Assembly (NCBI RefSeq): GCF_000422845.1
Contig: NZ_KE383931.1
Location: 1 to 64,000, forward strand
Length of the DNA: 64,000 nucleotides
DNA from: Oceanobacter kriegii DSM 6294
GTDB taxonomy: Bacteria; Pseudomonadota; Gammaproteobacteria; Pseudomonadales; Oceanobacteraceae
Direction of reading: 5' to 3'
Every line of letters starts with the position of its first letter. The stretch's first letter is position 1. Below are positions 35,379-44,706 of this stretch, piece by piece. Below the pieces are notes generated by a model. It was not told the origin of the DNA and did not search any database. It saw nothing but the letters and a program-made list of their open reading frames with translations. Made by a program: the position numbers and the translations under genes.

Positions 35379-36482
35379 ATGCCCAACTACCAAGACTGCC
35401 ACGTAAACAACAACCCCAAACGGCAACGCCGCTGTACCACAGCAACGCTATCGGCCATGGCCCTGACGGCTGCGCTATGCAGTAGTCCAGCCAGCGCCCA
35501 GCTGGGCGGCAAAAACCTGATTCTGGTGCACGGCTTCAGCCCGGACCAGATTATGTCCGATGAGGTTTCAGAAGCCCGGGTGGTCACCGACGCCGACAGC
35601 TATTGGGAAGATTTCTGGAATCAGCACAGCGACGATCGCCTCGACTGGTCGTCCAAAGAACGTATTGAAGGCGGCATCGCCAACCGCGCCTATAACAAGG
35701 TGATTGAATGGGCCAGCACCGGCTTCTGCAACGATGGTTGCGTTATTGTCACCCACTCAACCGGCGATCTGGTGACCCGCTACATGCTGGAAAATCAGGA
35801 CGTCTGGACCGAGGCCGCAGGATACCCTCCGCTGAACGTACTGGCCGTGTTTGACTTTGCCGGTGCCGGTGGCGGCTCCGAGCTGGCAGACCTCGCAGTG
35901 GACACCATCGATGGCGACGGCCTGGTGAATTCCGCCATTCGCGGCATGCTATCCCTGTGGCTGGGCTTTGACCCCAGCGGGCAACAACTCGGGGTGGTTC
36001 ACGACTTGCGACCCGCCAACGCCCGCAACCTGGCCACCGCGCCGGGCTCTGTGCCGCATTTACGCTTTGTGGGTGGTGGCACCGAATACCTCGGCACCAC
36101 CGACCTCTACATTCCCGGCAGCGATGACGGCGTGGTGTCGCTGCACTCGGCTTGTGGAGCGCCGGCTCAGGCGGAGTACGATTCCTGCGTGAACTACCGC
36201 GACCTCAATGGCGAATCCGGAACGGTATCGGCACCGGCATCGTTGCGTTACAACTACTACCCGATCCTGATGGGCGACAGCACCCACCACGGCGGCACCA
36301 TTGGCACCCAAACCGGCGTGGAGCTGAGCTACGTGACGGCCAGCATCGATACCGGCGTCAGCGTTAACCTGTCGACCCAACGCTATACATCGGGATGGTG
36401 GTTGTGGAAACGCCAATACGACACCGTCACCGGCTCGGCCGACCGCAGCATGTCTGAAACCCTGTTCAACTCAGTGCAATAA
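35379..36482 (+). CDS. secreted lipase-like alpha/beta hydrolase
   Basis: 367 residues. A long signal peptide (n-region rich in Arg/Lys, cleavage near SPASAQ) precedes a typical lipase start NLILVHGFSPDQI. The nucleophile elbow is THSTGD (serine at the GxSxG-like motif, first Gly replaced by Thr). A candidate late histidine is in STHHGGTIG, and an acid lies between (IPGSDDGVV). Cys pairs suggest disulphides after export. Hydrolysis of triacylglycerol or other esters outside the cell is likely. A GAGGG ribosome site precedes the ATG. It follows the exported partner gene closely, so the two are probably cotranscribed. Confidence 0.8.
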   Translation: MPNYQDCHVNNNPKRQRRCTTATLSAMALTAALCSSPASAQLGGKNLILVHGFSPDQIMSDEVSEARVVTDADSYWEDFWNQHSDDRLDWSSKERIEGGIANRAYNKVIEWASTGFCNDGCVIVTHSTGDLVTRYMLENQDVWTEAAGYPPLNVLAVFDFAGAGGGSELADLAVDTIDGDGLVNSAIRGMLSLWLGFDPSGQQLGVVHDLRPANARNLATAPGSVPHLRFVGGGTEYLGTTDLYIPGSDDGVVSLHSACGAPAQAEYDSCVNYRDLNGESGTVSAPASLRYNYYPILMGDSTHHGGTIGTQTGVELSYVTASIDTGVSVNLSTQRYTSGWWLWKRQYDTVTGSADRSMSETLFNSVQ

Positions 36483-36606
36483 CCCCGAGCCTTGAAACGG
36501 CTGTTGCCAATGGGCGTCTATCACACTCATTGGCAGCCACTACTGGCCGCGCCTCCTGTGAATGGTAAACTGCACGCTTTTAACAGAACGCCATTCGGAC
36601 AATTCC

Positions 36607-37419
36607 ATGACCACCATCGTCAGCTTTAACATCAACGGCATTCGTGCCCGTCAGCACCAGCTTGAAGCCATCAAGGAACACATCGACCCGGACATCATGG
36701 GTTTGCAGGAAACCAAGGTGCACGATGAGCAATTTCCGCTGGCGGATGTTGAATCACTGGGTTGGCACGTTGAATTCTTCGGTCAGAAAAGCCACTACGG
36801 CGTCGCACTGGTCAGCAAGACCAAACCGGTTTTTGTTCAGAAAGGCTGGCCATGGGACGACGAAGACGCCCAGAAGCGCCTGATTCACGCCCGCTACGAA
36901 ATCAACGGCACCACCTACGACGTACTGAACGGCTACTTCCCGCAAGGTGAAAGCCGCGACCACGAAACCAAATTCCCGGCCAAGGAGAAGTTCTACGCCG
37001 ACCTGATGCGCTACCTGAACGAAAACTTCAGCGCCAGCGACAACGTGGTGGTGATTGGCGACATGAACATTTCTCCGGAAGACACCGACATCGGCATTGG
37101 CGAACCCAACCGCAAGCGCTGGCTGAAGCAGGGCAAATGCTCCTTCCTGCCAGAAGAGCGCGAGTGGTACCAAACCCTGCTGAACTGGGGCCTGTCCGAC
37201 AGCTACCGCAAGCATTACCCAACCAGCACCGACTTCTACAGCTGGTTCGACTACCGCTCCAAAGGCTTCGACGACGACCCGAAACGCGGCCTGCGCATTG
37301 ACCACATTCTGGTTACCCAGCCGTTGCTGGAGCGTTGCACCGACGCTGGCGTCAGCTACGACATCCGTGGTTTGGAGAAACCCTCCGACCACGCGCCTAT
37401 CTGGTCCAACTTCGAGTAA
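36607..37419 (+). CDS. xthA: exodeoxyribonuclease III
   Basis: 270 residues from the ATG at 36607 ([20 protein letters not shown]); an in-frame ATG 15 codons earlier gives an atypical N-terminus. The endonuclease/exonuclease/phosphatase fold is complete: GLQETKV (metal-binding Glu), [16 protein letters not shown] (catalytic Asp/Asn), RIDHILVTQ and SDHAPIW (catalytic Asp-His). It cuts DNA at abasic sites and degrades 3' ends during base excision repair. It stands alone; the next gene is separated by a REP-containing gap. Confidence 0.95.
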   Translation: MTTIVSFNINGIRARQHQLEAIKEHIDPDIMGLQETKVHDEQFPLADVESLGWHVEFFGQKSHYGVALVSKTKPVFVQKGWPWDDEDAQKRLIHARYEINGTTYDVLNGYFPQGESRDHETKFPAKEKFYADLMRYLNENFSASDNVVVIGDMNISPEDTDIGIGEPNRKRWLKQGKCSFLPEEREWYQTLLNWGLSDSYRKHYPTSTDFYSWFDYRSKGFDDDPKRGLRIDHILVTQPLLERCTDAGVSYDIRGLEKPSDHAPIWSNFE

Positions 37420-37479
37420 ATCGAACCCGGCTGCATCGCTATTGAACCGCGATGCAGCCCTGCCTCCCGCCATGCAGAG

Positions 37480-37565
37480 CAGGTGTAGGAGGGAATTTAT
37501 TCCCGATAAGGTCAACGAGAGTATCTAGAGCAAGCTCTCTCCCACACCTGACTCTCGAGGCTACG
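37480..37565. repeat. REP-like palindromic pair
   Basis: TGTAGGAGGGAATTTATTCC (37482-37501) is followed by GAGCAAGCTCTCTCCCACA (about 37530-37548) facing it. These are the same element types as at 2.66 kb and 51.5 kb but with different inner arms. The region is otherwise noncoding. Confidence 0.65.
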
Positions 37566-37648
37566 CGCCCCGCTCACTCCCGACTCCCAAAACCCGCCCT
37601 TAATAAATTTGATTTGCAATTCAAACTAAATGCCGACACCATCAAAGG

Positions 37649-38119
37649 ATGAACAACGCCGATAACCTCCGTGCCCGCTTTGGCATCAAGTTTTCCCTGC
37701 TGGCGCGCCAATGGCGACGCGTAATGCAGGCGCATCTGGCCCGCTCCGGCATGACCGACACCACCTGGGTGCCGCTGATGCATTTACGCGACCATCCTGA
37801 CGGCATTCTGCTGAAAGAGCTGTCGCTACTGGTTGGCGTCGACAGCTCCAGCCTGGTGCGCATCATCGACAAACTGGATCGCGATGGACTGGTTGAGCGC
37901 AAGCGCGATGAAACCGACGCCCGCGCCAAGCAAATTCTGCTCACCCAGCATGGTCACCAACGGGTTGCTGCTATCCAACAGCAGCTGGCTGTTGCAGAGC
38001 TGGATATCCTTGGCGGTTTAACAGACGAAGACATCGTACAAATGTCAGCGTCCCTGCGCCACATTCAGCAAAAATTGACCGACTTCGAACACGCCGAACC
38101 GACACCCCATAAAGACTGA
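37649..38119 (+). CDS. MarR-family transcriptional regulator
   Basis: 156 residues with the winged helix-turn-helix LLKELSLLVGVDSSSLVRIIDKLDRDGLVERKR (in two overlapping parts) and wing DETDARAKQI. MarR proteins bind DNA as dimers and release on phenolic or aromatic ligands. The gene precedes a FUSC-type membrane protein by 40 bases, an arrangement typical of a regulator and its efflux target. IAA-catabolic clusters elsewhere use a MarR regulator (IacR); this one is 12 kb from the nearest iac gene, so that role is only a possibility. Confidence 0.85.
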   Translation: MNNADNLRARFGIKFSLLARQWRRVMQAHLARSGMTDTTWVPLMHLRDHPDGILLKELSLLVGVDSSSLVRIIDKLDRDGLVERKRDETDARAKQILLTQHGHQRVAAIQQQLAVAELDILGGLTDEDIVQMSASLRHIQQKLTDFEHAEPTPHKD

Positions 38120-38159
38120 CTTCAGGCCACAGACATTCGGAACTGCTCCGAGGACTTTC

Positions 38160-39290
38160 ATGACCAACAAGCCACCTCACAACGAGAACACCAGCCAACA
38201 GACGCACCGTCGGCGCGATGCCGCCCGGTACTTGTTTCATAGCGACAGTCTGAAAGAAAGTGTGGCACTGGCACCGTCGGCCAGCATGCGAAACAACGTT
38301 CTCACTGGTGTGCAAACGGCACTGACCGCGGTGATTGCGATTACCCTGTTCCACTTTTCCGCATGGCCACATCTGGTCGGCTTTGCCGGGCTTGGCGCAC
38401 TGGCCATCCTGTTCGGGCGCTTTGAGCCGCGTTTGCAGCGCTCCAAAATCCTGTTTCTGGCCTCTCTGATGCAAACCACGACGGTGCTGATCATGTCGAC
38501 AGCGGGCTGGCTACAACTTCCAATCCCACTGCAACTGGGCTTGTTGTCGCTGATGGTGGGTGTTCTGGTGTTTATTTGCTCTACCACCGGGCTATGGCTC
38601 CCCGGCCCGCTGATTTTTGTCTTTGCCGCGGGCGCCAGCATCGCCCCTGAACTGAGTGGCACCGACGTAATCGAACGTACGTTAGCCACCGGCGCTACCG
38701 CCCTGTTTGGCTGGCTGATCTGCATTGCCACGGCGCTGTTACGACAGATTCCGGGACCAAACACCAACTTCCCGCCCATCCCACCACTGCAACCGGTCAA
38801 CGAACGGCTGGCAGTGGCTGCTCGCATCACACTGGGAGCGGCGCTGGCGATATTTATCTCCCATTACTTGTTTGATGCCCACTACCCGGCCTGGGCAGGC
38901 ATGGGAACACTGGCGGTGATGCAAGGAGCCTATCTGCATCTGAACATGAGCCGAGCCCTGCAACGCATGGTCGGAACCACCATCGGTGCTGTTATGGCCT
39001 GGGCGGTTTTGCAGCAGCAGCCGAATATCTGGGAATTGCTGGCGGTCATCGCCGTATTCCAGGTTCTGACGGAAATCTTCATCGGCATGAACTACGCCAT
39101 CGGCCAAATGTTCGTCGCGCCAATGGCGCTGTTGATGACCTACCTGGCCGCCCCCCATCTGGTCGGCGACAACATGGTGCCCGAGCGCGTGCTGGACACA
39201 CTCACCGGCGCCAGCATCGGCGTTGCCATCGCAGTTTTGCTATCAACACTGGACGACCGTCGTCATCTGTCAGAGCTCAGAAATAAATAG
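38160..39290 (+). CDS. FUSC-family inner-membrane protein (aromatic acid exporter type)
   Basis: 376 residues with about nine hydrophobic segments in two similar halves (one from about 40, one from about 220: RITLGAALAIFISHYLFDAHYPAWAGMGTLAVMQG, shown in the record by these key residues only). This is the fusaric-acid-resistance/AaeB-like FUSC fold, here in the short form lacking a large cytoplasmic domain. Such proteins take part in efflux of aromatic carboxylic acids. It lies 40 bases after a MarR regulator that probably controls it. The substrate is not known; toxic aromatic acids are a fair guess. Confidence 0.8.
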   Translation: MTNKPPHNENTSQQTHRRRDAARYLFHSDSLKESVALAPSASMRNNVLTGVQTALTAVIAITLFHFSAWPHLVGFAGLGALAILFGRFEPRLQRSKILFLASLMQTTTVLIMSTAGWLQLPIPLQLGLLSLMVGVLVFICSTTGLWLPGPLIFVFAAGASIAPELSGTDVIERTLATGATALFGWLICIATALLRQIPGPNTNFPPIPPLQPVNERLAVAARITLGAALAIFISHYLFDAHYPAWAGMGTLAVMQGAYLHLNMSRALQRMVGTTIGAVMAWAVLQQQPNIWELLAVIAVFQVLTEIFIGMNYAIGQMFVAPMALLMTYLAAPHLVGDNMVPERVLDTLTGASIGVAIAVLLSTLDDRRHLSELRNK

Positions 39291-39456
39291 ATCGATCACA
39301 GATGAGGCGTAGCTACAGGGATGGGAATAGAGAAAAATAGAAAAAACAGGGCTTAACGGACTTTGGCCTGCCTGACATTTCAGTGCCAGACCAAAGCGTT
39401 TTCATTCCCGTCTATACAAGCCAAATGGCTGGCGGGAATCATGCGCTGTGGCAGAA

Positions 39457-39585
39457 CTACCGATGATCGTCGTGCTGTTTGCTGTGGCCAAAACGCCACT
39501 CCTGCAAACTCACATCACTGGCAAATCCCAACACAATAGCGGCCGCTACTCCTGCGGCCATGGTTACGGCAACGAGTTCAGTCAT
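39457..39585 (-). CDS. tiny membrane protein with strong ribosome site
   Basis: 42 residues: start MTELVAVTMAAGVAAAIVLG, one membrane helix (about 4-20), then a short tail ending FGHSKQHDDHR with His and Asp. AGGAGGTG lies four bases before the ATG, one of the best Shine-Dalgarno matches in the window, which argues that it is translated. It lies 112 bases downstream of the amidase on the same strand. Its leader closely resembles that of the small protein at 45608. No family is recognised. Confidence 0.55.
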   Translation of the reverse strand: MTELVAVTMAAGVAAAIVLGFASDVSLQEWRFGHSKQHDDHR

Positions 39586-39697
39586 GGGCACCTCCTATCG
39601 GGGTGTTTGTTTTTGTTATCCCAATTCCTTTGGAGCCGTAACCAGTATAGACATCGTATATACGTTCTTGCCAGTTTTTAGCAAAATCGTCTGCGCA

Positions 39698-41017
39698 TTA
39701 AACAGACACTTCGACCACACGATTCACCCATGCCGCCGTCGCCAGCAAGGCATCATCCCCTCGACTACGGCCAACCAGCTGCAAGCCCAATGGAATACCC
39801 TGACGGTTTTTCACGCCGGTCAGAGTGACCGTCGGCAACCCTAGTGCCTGCCATGCACGGCTCATGTGTGGCGAGCCAGTGCCCTCTTCCGCCAGCGGCG
39901 CAATGTCTGGCGCGGCAGGCGTGATGATGGCATCCACATCCGGGTAATGCTTATGCAGCTGCAAGCGCGCCTGATCCACTGCCGCCAGCGCAGCCAGATA
40001 GTCTTCACGAGACATCGCCAGCCCTTTATTGATCAGATCTTGCATCTGCGGGCTCAGCAACTCTGGCTGCGCCGCCTCAGCGGCCAAATTACGGCACACT
40101 TCCCAGGCCATAATGGTGGCGTGATGTTCAACCAGACCGCCCAGCCCCTGGTCGCCGGCAACGTCCTGATCCAGCATGGCAATGGTAACGCCTGCCTTTA
40201 ACAGCTGCTCGGTCGCTTCTTCCAATGCAGTGGCCATCTCGACCGACACCGGACCCAGCCAACTGCCCGGACACATCAAAATTTTGGCAGGCTTGCGTGG
40301 TGCTTCAACGGCTGCGGTCTGATGTTCTGATCCTGTTCTCAGCAAGACCGCTCTCAGCAGTGCAATATCATCGGCCTGACGGGCAAATACCCCCAACGAA
40401 TCCAGCGACTGCGCTAACGGCTGGCCACCGCGTAACGAATACTCGCCACGACTGCCAACATACCCTACCGCACCGCAATAGGCCGCCGGACGAATCACCG
40501 AAGCCGCGGTTTGGGAACCCAACGCCATCGGCACCATAAAATCGGCTACCGCCGCCGCCGAACCGCTGGAAGAACCGCCCGGCGTACGAGAAATATCGGC
40601 CGGGTTACGCGTGGCACCCGGTTTGAAGTAGGCAAACTCCGTCGTCACCGTTTTGCCCAGCACAATGGCCCCGGCCTGTTTCAGCAGCACCACACAGGTC
40701 GCATCATCAACCGGCTGACGGCCCTTATGAATCGGCGACCCCAGCTCCGTCGGCATATCGGCGGTATCAATGATGTCCTTCACCCCCAACGGCAAGCCCT
40801 TCAGCAAGCTTTGGTCGTAGAACGCCTGGCGACTGCGGTACTGAGCCAGATACTCCTCACGCTGCAAACGGTACTGCCAGGCCTGCACCTCCGGCTCACG
40901 TTGTTCAATCTGATCAAAACAGGCATGAATGACGTCTTCCGTGCAAAACGCGCCGGATTCAATGCCTTCCAGCATCTGCATTAACGAATAATGAGCCAGA
41001 TTTTCAGGTGCTTGCAT
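39698..41017 (-). CDS. amidase-signature enzyme (IacH-like or indole-acetamide hydrolase-like)
   Basis: 439 residues, full amidase signature family. The triad is visible as Lys80 (LPLGVKDIID), the cis-Ser in TPGGSSSGSAAAVAD (about 149) and nucleophile Ser173 in GSQTAASVIRPAAY. It hydrolyses an amide to acid plus ammonia, or transfers the group. IAA-catabolic clusters usually include an amidase, IacH, of uncertain role; IaaH-type amidases convert indole-3-acetamide to IAA. Position 6 kb from the iac-side genes and a promoter sharing a palindrome with the araC gene support a catabolic link, but the substrate is not proven. Confidence 0.75.
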   Translation of the reverse strand: MQAPENLAHYSLMQMLEGIESGAFCTEDVIHACFDQIEQREPEVQAWQYRLQREEYLAQYRSRQAFYDQSLLKGLPLGVKDIIDTADMPTELGSPIHKGRQPVDDATCVVLLKQAGAIVLGKTVTTEFAYFKPGATRNPADISRTPGGSSSGSAAAVADFMVPMALGSQTAASVIRPAAYCGAVGYVGSRGEYSLRGGQPLAQSLDSLGVFARQADDIALLRAVLLRTGSEHQTAAVEAPRKPAKILMCPGSWLGPVSVEMATALEEATEQLLKAGVTIAMLDQDVAGDQGLGGLVEHHATIMAWEVCRNLAAEAAQPELLSPQMQDLINKGLAMSREDYLAALAAVDQARLQLHKHYPDVDAIITPAAPDIAPLAEEGTGSPHMSRAWQALGLPTVTLTGVKNRQGIPLGLQLVGRSRGDDALLATAAWVNRVVEVSV

Positions 41018-41439
41018 GGTAATTCCTCAGTAACAAACGGCGATGTAATAACGCCTGCAATTACTTGAATATTCACGCAATAAAAATTGTAATTCAACAA
41101 CGTGTGAATTCAGAAAAGACTCATCAAAGAGAGCCAATCTGCGGCTAAAAACCAATAAAAACGCAATAATTCACAACAAAAGCCGCTAAAACCTGAGTTT
41201 CACGCCGAAAATCGCAGCAGAACCCGCGCTACAACCACTCAGTCCACACCCATATTTTTTAAACATTCAGACCGACAAACACGCCATTAGCCACCATCAC
41301 AGCACAGCGGCACGCATTGCCATCAGCACGGCATAAATTGCCAAGCGCCCTTTTTCTGCCTCTGCCCTAATGACAGTCATGCATACCCAATTCGCACTGC
41401 ATCGGCAGTCAATAAAGAACAATTTGATGAGGGACACAC
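41018..41439. other. divergent promoter region between amidase and GMC genes
   Basis: 422 noncoding bases, AT-rich near the amidase. It contains the palindromic ACTTGAATATTCA (41063-41075) and a TTGAATT...AATTCAA-like scatter (41090-41115: ATTGTAATTC, GTGAATTC). It should hold both divergent promoters. No small frame with a ribosome site was seen. Confidence 0.4.
41063..41075. promoter_or_regulatory. candidate AraC operator, amidase side
   Basis: ACTTGAATATTCA, containing a TGAATATTCA dyad, 46-58 bases upstream of the amidase start. The identical 13 bases occur upstream of the araC-type gene at 44671-44683. Sharing within these two short regulatory regions suggests a common regulator. Confidence 0.4.
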
Positions 41440-43128
41440 ATGAGCAAGCAATATGACTACATCATTGCTGGCGCAGGTTCAGCCGGTTGCGTCATTGCCC
41501 ACCGGCTGGTCAACGCCGGACATTCCGTACTGCTGCTGGAAGCCGGCGAAAAAGACGACAGCCTGTTCCATAAAATCCCGGCCACGGTGGTGAAAGTCTT
41601 CCAGCAAAAATCATGGCCCTACATGACTCTGCCACAAGTCGAGTGCAACAACCGGGAAATGCTGATCGCCCAAGGCAAAGTGCTGGGCGGCGGCAGCTCG
41701 GTTAATGGCATGATCTACATCCGCGGCCAGCAGCAGGACTACGATGACTGGGAAAACCTCTGGGGCTGTCGTGGCTGGGGGTATCACGATGTGTTGCCAT
41801 TCTTTCGACGTGCCGAGGCCAATGAAAGCCTCGGCGATGAGTATCATGGCGAAACCGGCCCAGTGCATATTGGCGAGAACCGCTACCGCCACCCATTGAC
41901 CCAGGCCTGCATCAAGGCCTGCGAACAAATGGGACTGCCCTACACCAATGACTTCAACGGCGCCTCACAAGAAGGCACCGGGTTTTACCAAACCAATATC
42001 AAACACGGCGAACGCCAAAGCACCTCGCAAACCTATCTGAAAGCCATCGCCAACAACCCCAAACTGACGGTCATCACTCACGCACTGGTGCACAAGGTAT
42101 TGCTGGAAAGCTCTGGAGATCAGCAAAAAGCCACCGGCGTTGAATACTCAATCAAGGGCGGTGACAGCATCATTGCCATGGCCTGCAAGGAAGTCATCGT
42201 CAGCTCTGGCGCGATTGGATCACCCAAAGTCTTGTTGCTGTCAGGCATTGGCCCGGCCGAGCAGCTGGCCAAACACGGCATCGCCTGCCACCGCGAGCTA
42301 CCCGTCGGCAAGAACTTTCACGACCACCAGCACATGTCGATCAACGCCACCACCAAAGAAAACATCTCCATCTACGAGGAAGACAAGGGTCTCTCGGCCA
42401 TCAAACACATGTTGCAGTATCTGACCACCCGCTCAGGCCTGATGACGTCCAATATTCTGGAAGGTGGTGCCTTTATCGATACCGAAGGCGTAGGCCGCCC
42501 CGACGTGCAATTCCATTTTTTGCCGTTGCTCGACAACTTCGACAATACCCCGGGTGAAAAACCCGAAGCAGAGGCCCACGGCGTTTCCATCAAGGTGGGG
42601 CACCTGCGCTCTAAATCCCGTGGCGAAGTGCGCCTAAAAAGCGCCAACCCTGCCGATCTGGTGGAAATCGACGCCCAGGTGCTGAGTCACCCGGACGATC
42701 TGAAGAATCAGGTGCGAGCAGTGCAAGTCGCCCTGAAAGCCTTCCAGCAACCGGCCCTGAGACGCATTATCAAACGGGTGATAGAGCCAGACAACATTGC
42801 CATGGACGATATCAGCGCCCTTGAAGCCTTCGTTCGCCAGAACATCAAAACCGTCTATCACCCGGGCGGTACCTGCAAGCTGGGCACAGATTCCACCGAC
42901 TCTGTCGTTGATCTGCAATTGCGCGTTCACGGCATTCCCAACCTGCGGGTTATCGATATGTCGATCTGCCCTCAAGTGCCGAGCGGCAATACCAATGCCG
43001 TCGCCATGATGATTGGCGAACGCGGTGCCGACCTGATCCTGAACCCGGACCAACCGACTTCCTCTCAAACCACTGCCTTTCAAACAACAAGCGCGGCCAA
43101 CGAACAGAAGGAAACTGCACATGCCTGA
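41440..43128 (+). CDS. GMC-family FAD alcohol dehydrogenase (choline dehydrogenase-like)
   Basis: 562 residues. The FAD-binding motif is GAGSAGCVIA (11-20), the GMC signature is GGGSSVNGMIYIRG, and the C-terminal catalytic His is in YHPGGTCKLGTDS with PSGNTNAVAMMIGERGADLIL. These flavoenzymes oxidise alcohols to aldehydes. BetA (choline), AlkJ (alkanols) and PEG dehydrogenase are relatives, and sequence alone does not decide. The stop overlaps the next gene, an aldehyde dehydrogenase, by eight bases, and an AraC regulator follows: alcohol to aldehyde to acid. A GATGAGGG ribosome site precedes the ATG. Confidence 0.85.
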   Translation: MSKQYDYIIAGAGSAGCVIAHRLVNAGHSVLLLEAGEKDDSLFHKIPATVVKVFQQKSWPYMTLPQVECNNREMLIAQGKVLGGGSSVNGMIYIRGQQQDYDDWENLWGCRGWGYHDVLPFFRRAEANESLGDEYHGETGPVHIGENRYRHPLTQACIKACEQMGLPYTNDFNGASQEGTGFYQTNIKHGERQSTSQTYLKAIANNPKLTVITHALVHKVLLESSGDQQKATGVEYSIKGGDSIIAMACKEVIVSSGAIGSPKVLLLSGIGPAEQLAKHGIACHRELPVGKNFHDHQHMSINATTKENISIYEEDKGLSAIKHMLQYLTTRSGLMTSNILEGGAFIDTEGVGRPDVQFHFLPLLDNFDNTPGEKPEAEAHGVSIKVGHLRSKSRGEVRLKSANPADLVEIDAQVLSHPDDLKNQVRAVQVALKAFQQPALRRIIKRVIEPDNIAMDDISALEAFVRQNIKTVYHPGGTCKLGTDSTDSVVDLQLRVHGIPNLRVIDMSICPQVPSGNTNAVAMMIGERGADLILNPDQPTSSQTTAFQTTSAANEQKETAHA

Positions 43129-44602
43129 TATTCAACTGCTGCCAGAAACCAGCGCCTTTCTGGATCGACCACACAGCCAATTTATTGCGGGTGAAGCCAT
43201 CGCCGCCAGCGGCGAAACCTTCGACGTTATCAACCCGGCCACCGAAGCAGCCATTGCAACCGTCGGTGCAGCATCCAGTGATGAACTGAATCAGGCCGTC
43301 GCCGCCGCCAAAACCTGTTTCAACGACGTTTGGGCAGACTTTAACCCCTATGCCCGCGGCCAGATCCTGAACAAACTGGCCGACCTGATTGAACAGAACG
43401 GTGAAGAAATCGCTCAGCTGGAAACCTTGTCGAGCGGCAAATCGATCAACCTGGCACGCTTGTTTGAAGTACAGCAGAGCGCCCTGTTTCTTCGTTACTT
43501 CGCCAGCTGGACCACCAAGATCAATGGCGAAACCATGCAGCCCTCACTGCCTTCCATGGCCGGTGAAAAATACTCCGCCTTCACCCTGCGCCAGCACATC
43601 GGCGTCGTTGCGGCGATTGTGCCCTGGAATTTCCCGTTGATGATCGCCATCTGGAAGCTCGGTGCGGCACTGGCCTGTGGCTGCACCGTGGTACTGAAGC
43701 CATCGGAATTTACCCCGCTGACTGTTTTGAAGCTTGCCGAACTGGCCCGGCAAGCGGGCCTGCCCGATGGTGCGCTGAACATCATCAACGGCAAGGGCGA
43801 TATCGGCGAAGCCTTGGTCAAACATCCCGACGTCAAAAAAGTTTCCTTCACCGGCTCCGTACAAACGGGCATGAAAGTGAACCAAACCGCGGCTCAGGAC
43901 ATGACCCGCTGCACACTGGAGCTGGGCGGCAAAAACAGCGCCGTACTGCTGCACGATGCAGACATAGACCGCGCAGTGGGCGCGCTATTGCAGCTGGGCT
44001 ATATCCATCAAGGGCAAGTATGCGCAGCGCCAGAGCGCATCTATGTTCCAAACGACCGCATCGACGAACTGCTGGATAAATTCAGTGCGGCACTTTCACA
44101 AGCCCCAATCGGCTCGCCAATGGATGAAAGCAACGTATTTGGTCCTATCTCCAACAAACCACAGTACGAAAAAGTGCTCAGCTATCTGCAGTACGCCAAA
44201 GACCACGGCCAGTTGGTTTACGGAGGCGAACCGTTTGATCAGGACGGGCTGTACATCACTCCGGCACTGGTCAAAGCCAGTAGCGCCGAAGACGTGCTGA
44301 TGCAACAGGAAACCTTTGGCCCGATATTGACCGTAATGGGTTACGACGATGAATCCGAATTACTGGAATTGATCAACAACACCCCCTACGGCCTTGGTAC
44401 CAGTCTGTGGACCAACAATTTGTCTGCGGCGATGCGCATGATTCCGAAAATCGAATCCGGCACGGTGTGGATTAACCTGCACACCATGGTTGACCCCGCC
44501 GTGCCATTTGGAGGCGTCAAACAGTCGGGAATTGGTCGGGAATTCGGCAGTGCATTTATTGATGAATACACCGAGCTGAAGTCAGTCATGATGGCGTACT
44601 GA
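43121..44602 (+). CDS. NAD(P)-dependent aldehyde dehydrogenase
   Basis: 493 residues of the ALDH superfamily, betaine-aldehyde/phenylacetaldehyde dehydrogenase-like. The active-site Cys is in HQGQVCAAPERIYV, the general base Glu in TLELGGKNSAVL, and the cofactor loop is VPWNFPLMIAIWKLGAAL. It should oxidise the aldehyde made by the GMC enzyme whose 3' end it overlaps. An indole-3-acetaldehyde activity, giving IAA, would tie the pair to the neighbouring iac genes but is a guess. A glycine-betaine role is the main alternative; no betI or choline transporter is seen. Confidence 0.85.
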   Translation: MPDIQLLPETSAFLDRPHSQFIAGEAIAASGETFDVINPATEAAIATVGAASSDELNQAVAAAKTCFNDVWADFNPYARGQILNKLADLIEQNGEEIAQLETLSSGKSINLARLFEVQQSALFLRYFASWTTKINGETMQPSLPSMAGEKYSAFTLRQHIGVVAAIVPWNFPLMIAIWKLGAALACGCTVVLKPSEFTPLTVLKLAELARQAGLPDGALNIINGKGDIGEALVKHPDVKKVSFTGSVQTGMKVNQTAAQDMTRCTLELGGKNSAVLLHDADIDRAVGALLQLGYIHQGQVCAAPERIYVPNDRIDELLDKFSAALSQAPIGSPMDESNVFGPISNKPQYEKVLSYLQYAKDHGQLVYGGEPFDQDGLYITPALVKASSAEDVLMQQETFGPILTVMGYDDESELLELINNTPYGLGTSLWTNNLSAAMRMIPKIESGTVWINLHTMVDPAVPFGGVKQSGIGREFGSAFIDEYTELKSVMMAY

Positions 44603-44670
44603 TCCAGCCAAACCCCACCTGGTGCGACCGCGGTCAGACTCAAACAATGGAACATTGCTTGCTTATAAAA

Positions 44671-44683
44671 ACTTGAATATTCA
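44671..44683. promoter_or_regulatory. candidate AraC operator, regulator side
   Basis: The same ACTTGAATATTCA as at 41063, here extended to the perfect palindrome TTGAATATTCAA, 24-36 bases before the AraC-type start codon. That position suits autoregulation. Confidence 0.4.
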
Positions 44684-44706
44684 ATTATAAACAAGAGATT
44701 CCAGAC

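Noticed and set aside
37649-38119. IacR, the IAA regulator
   Set aside because: It is a MarR protein like IacR but sits 12 kb from the iac genes and 40 bases before a FUSC exporter, which is its more likely target.
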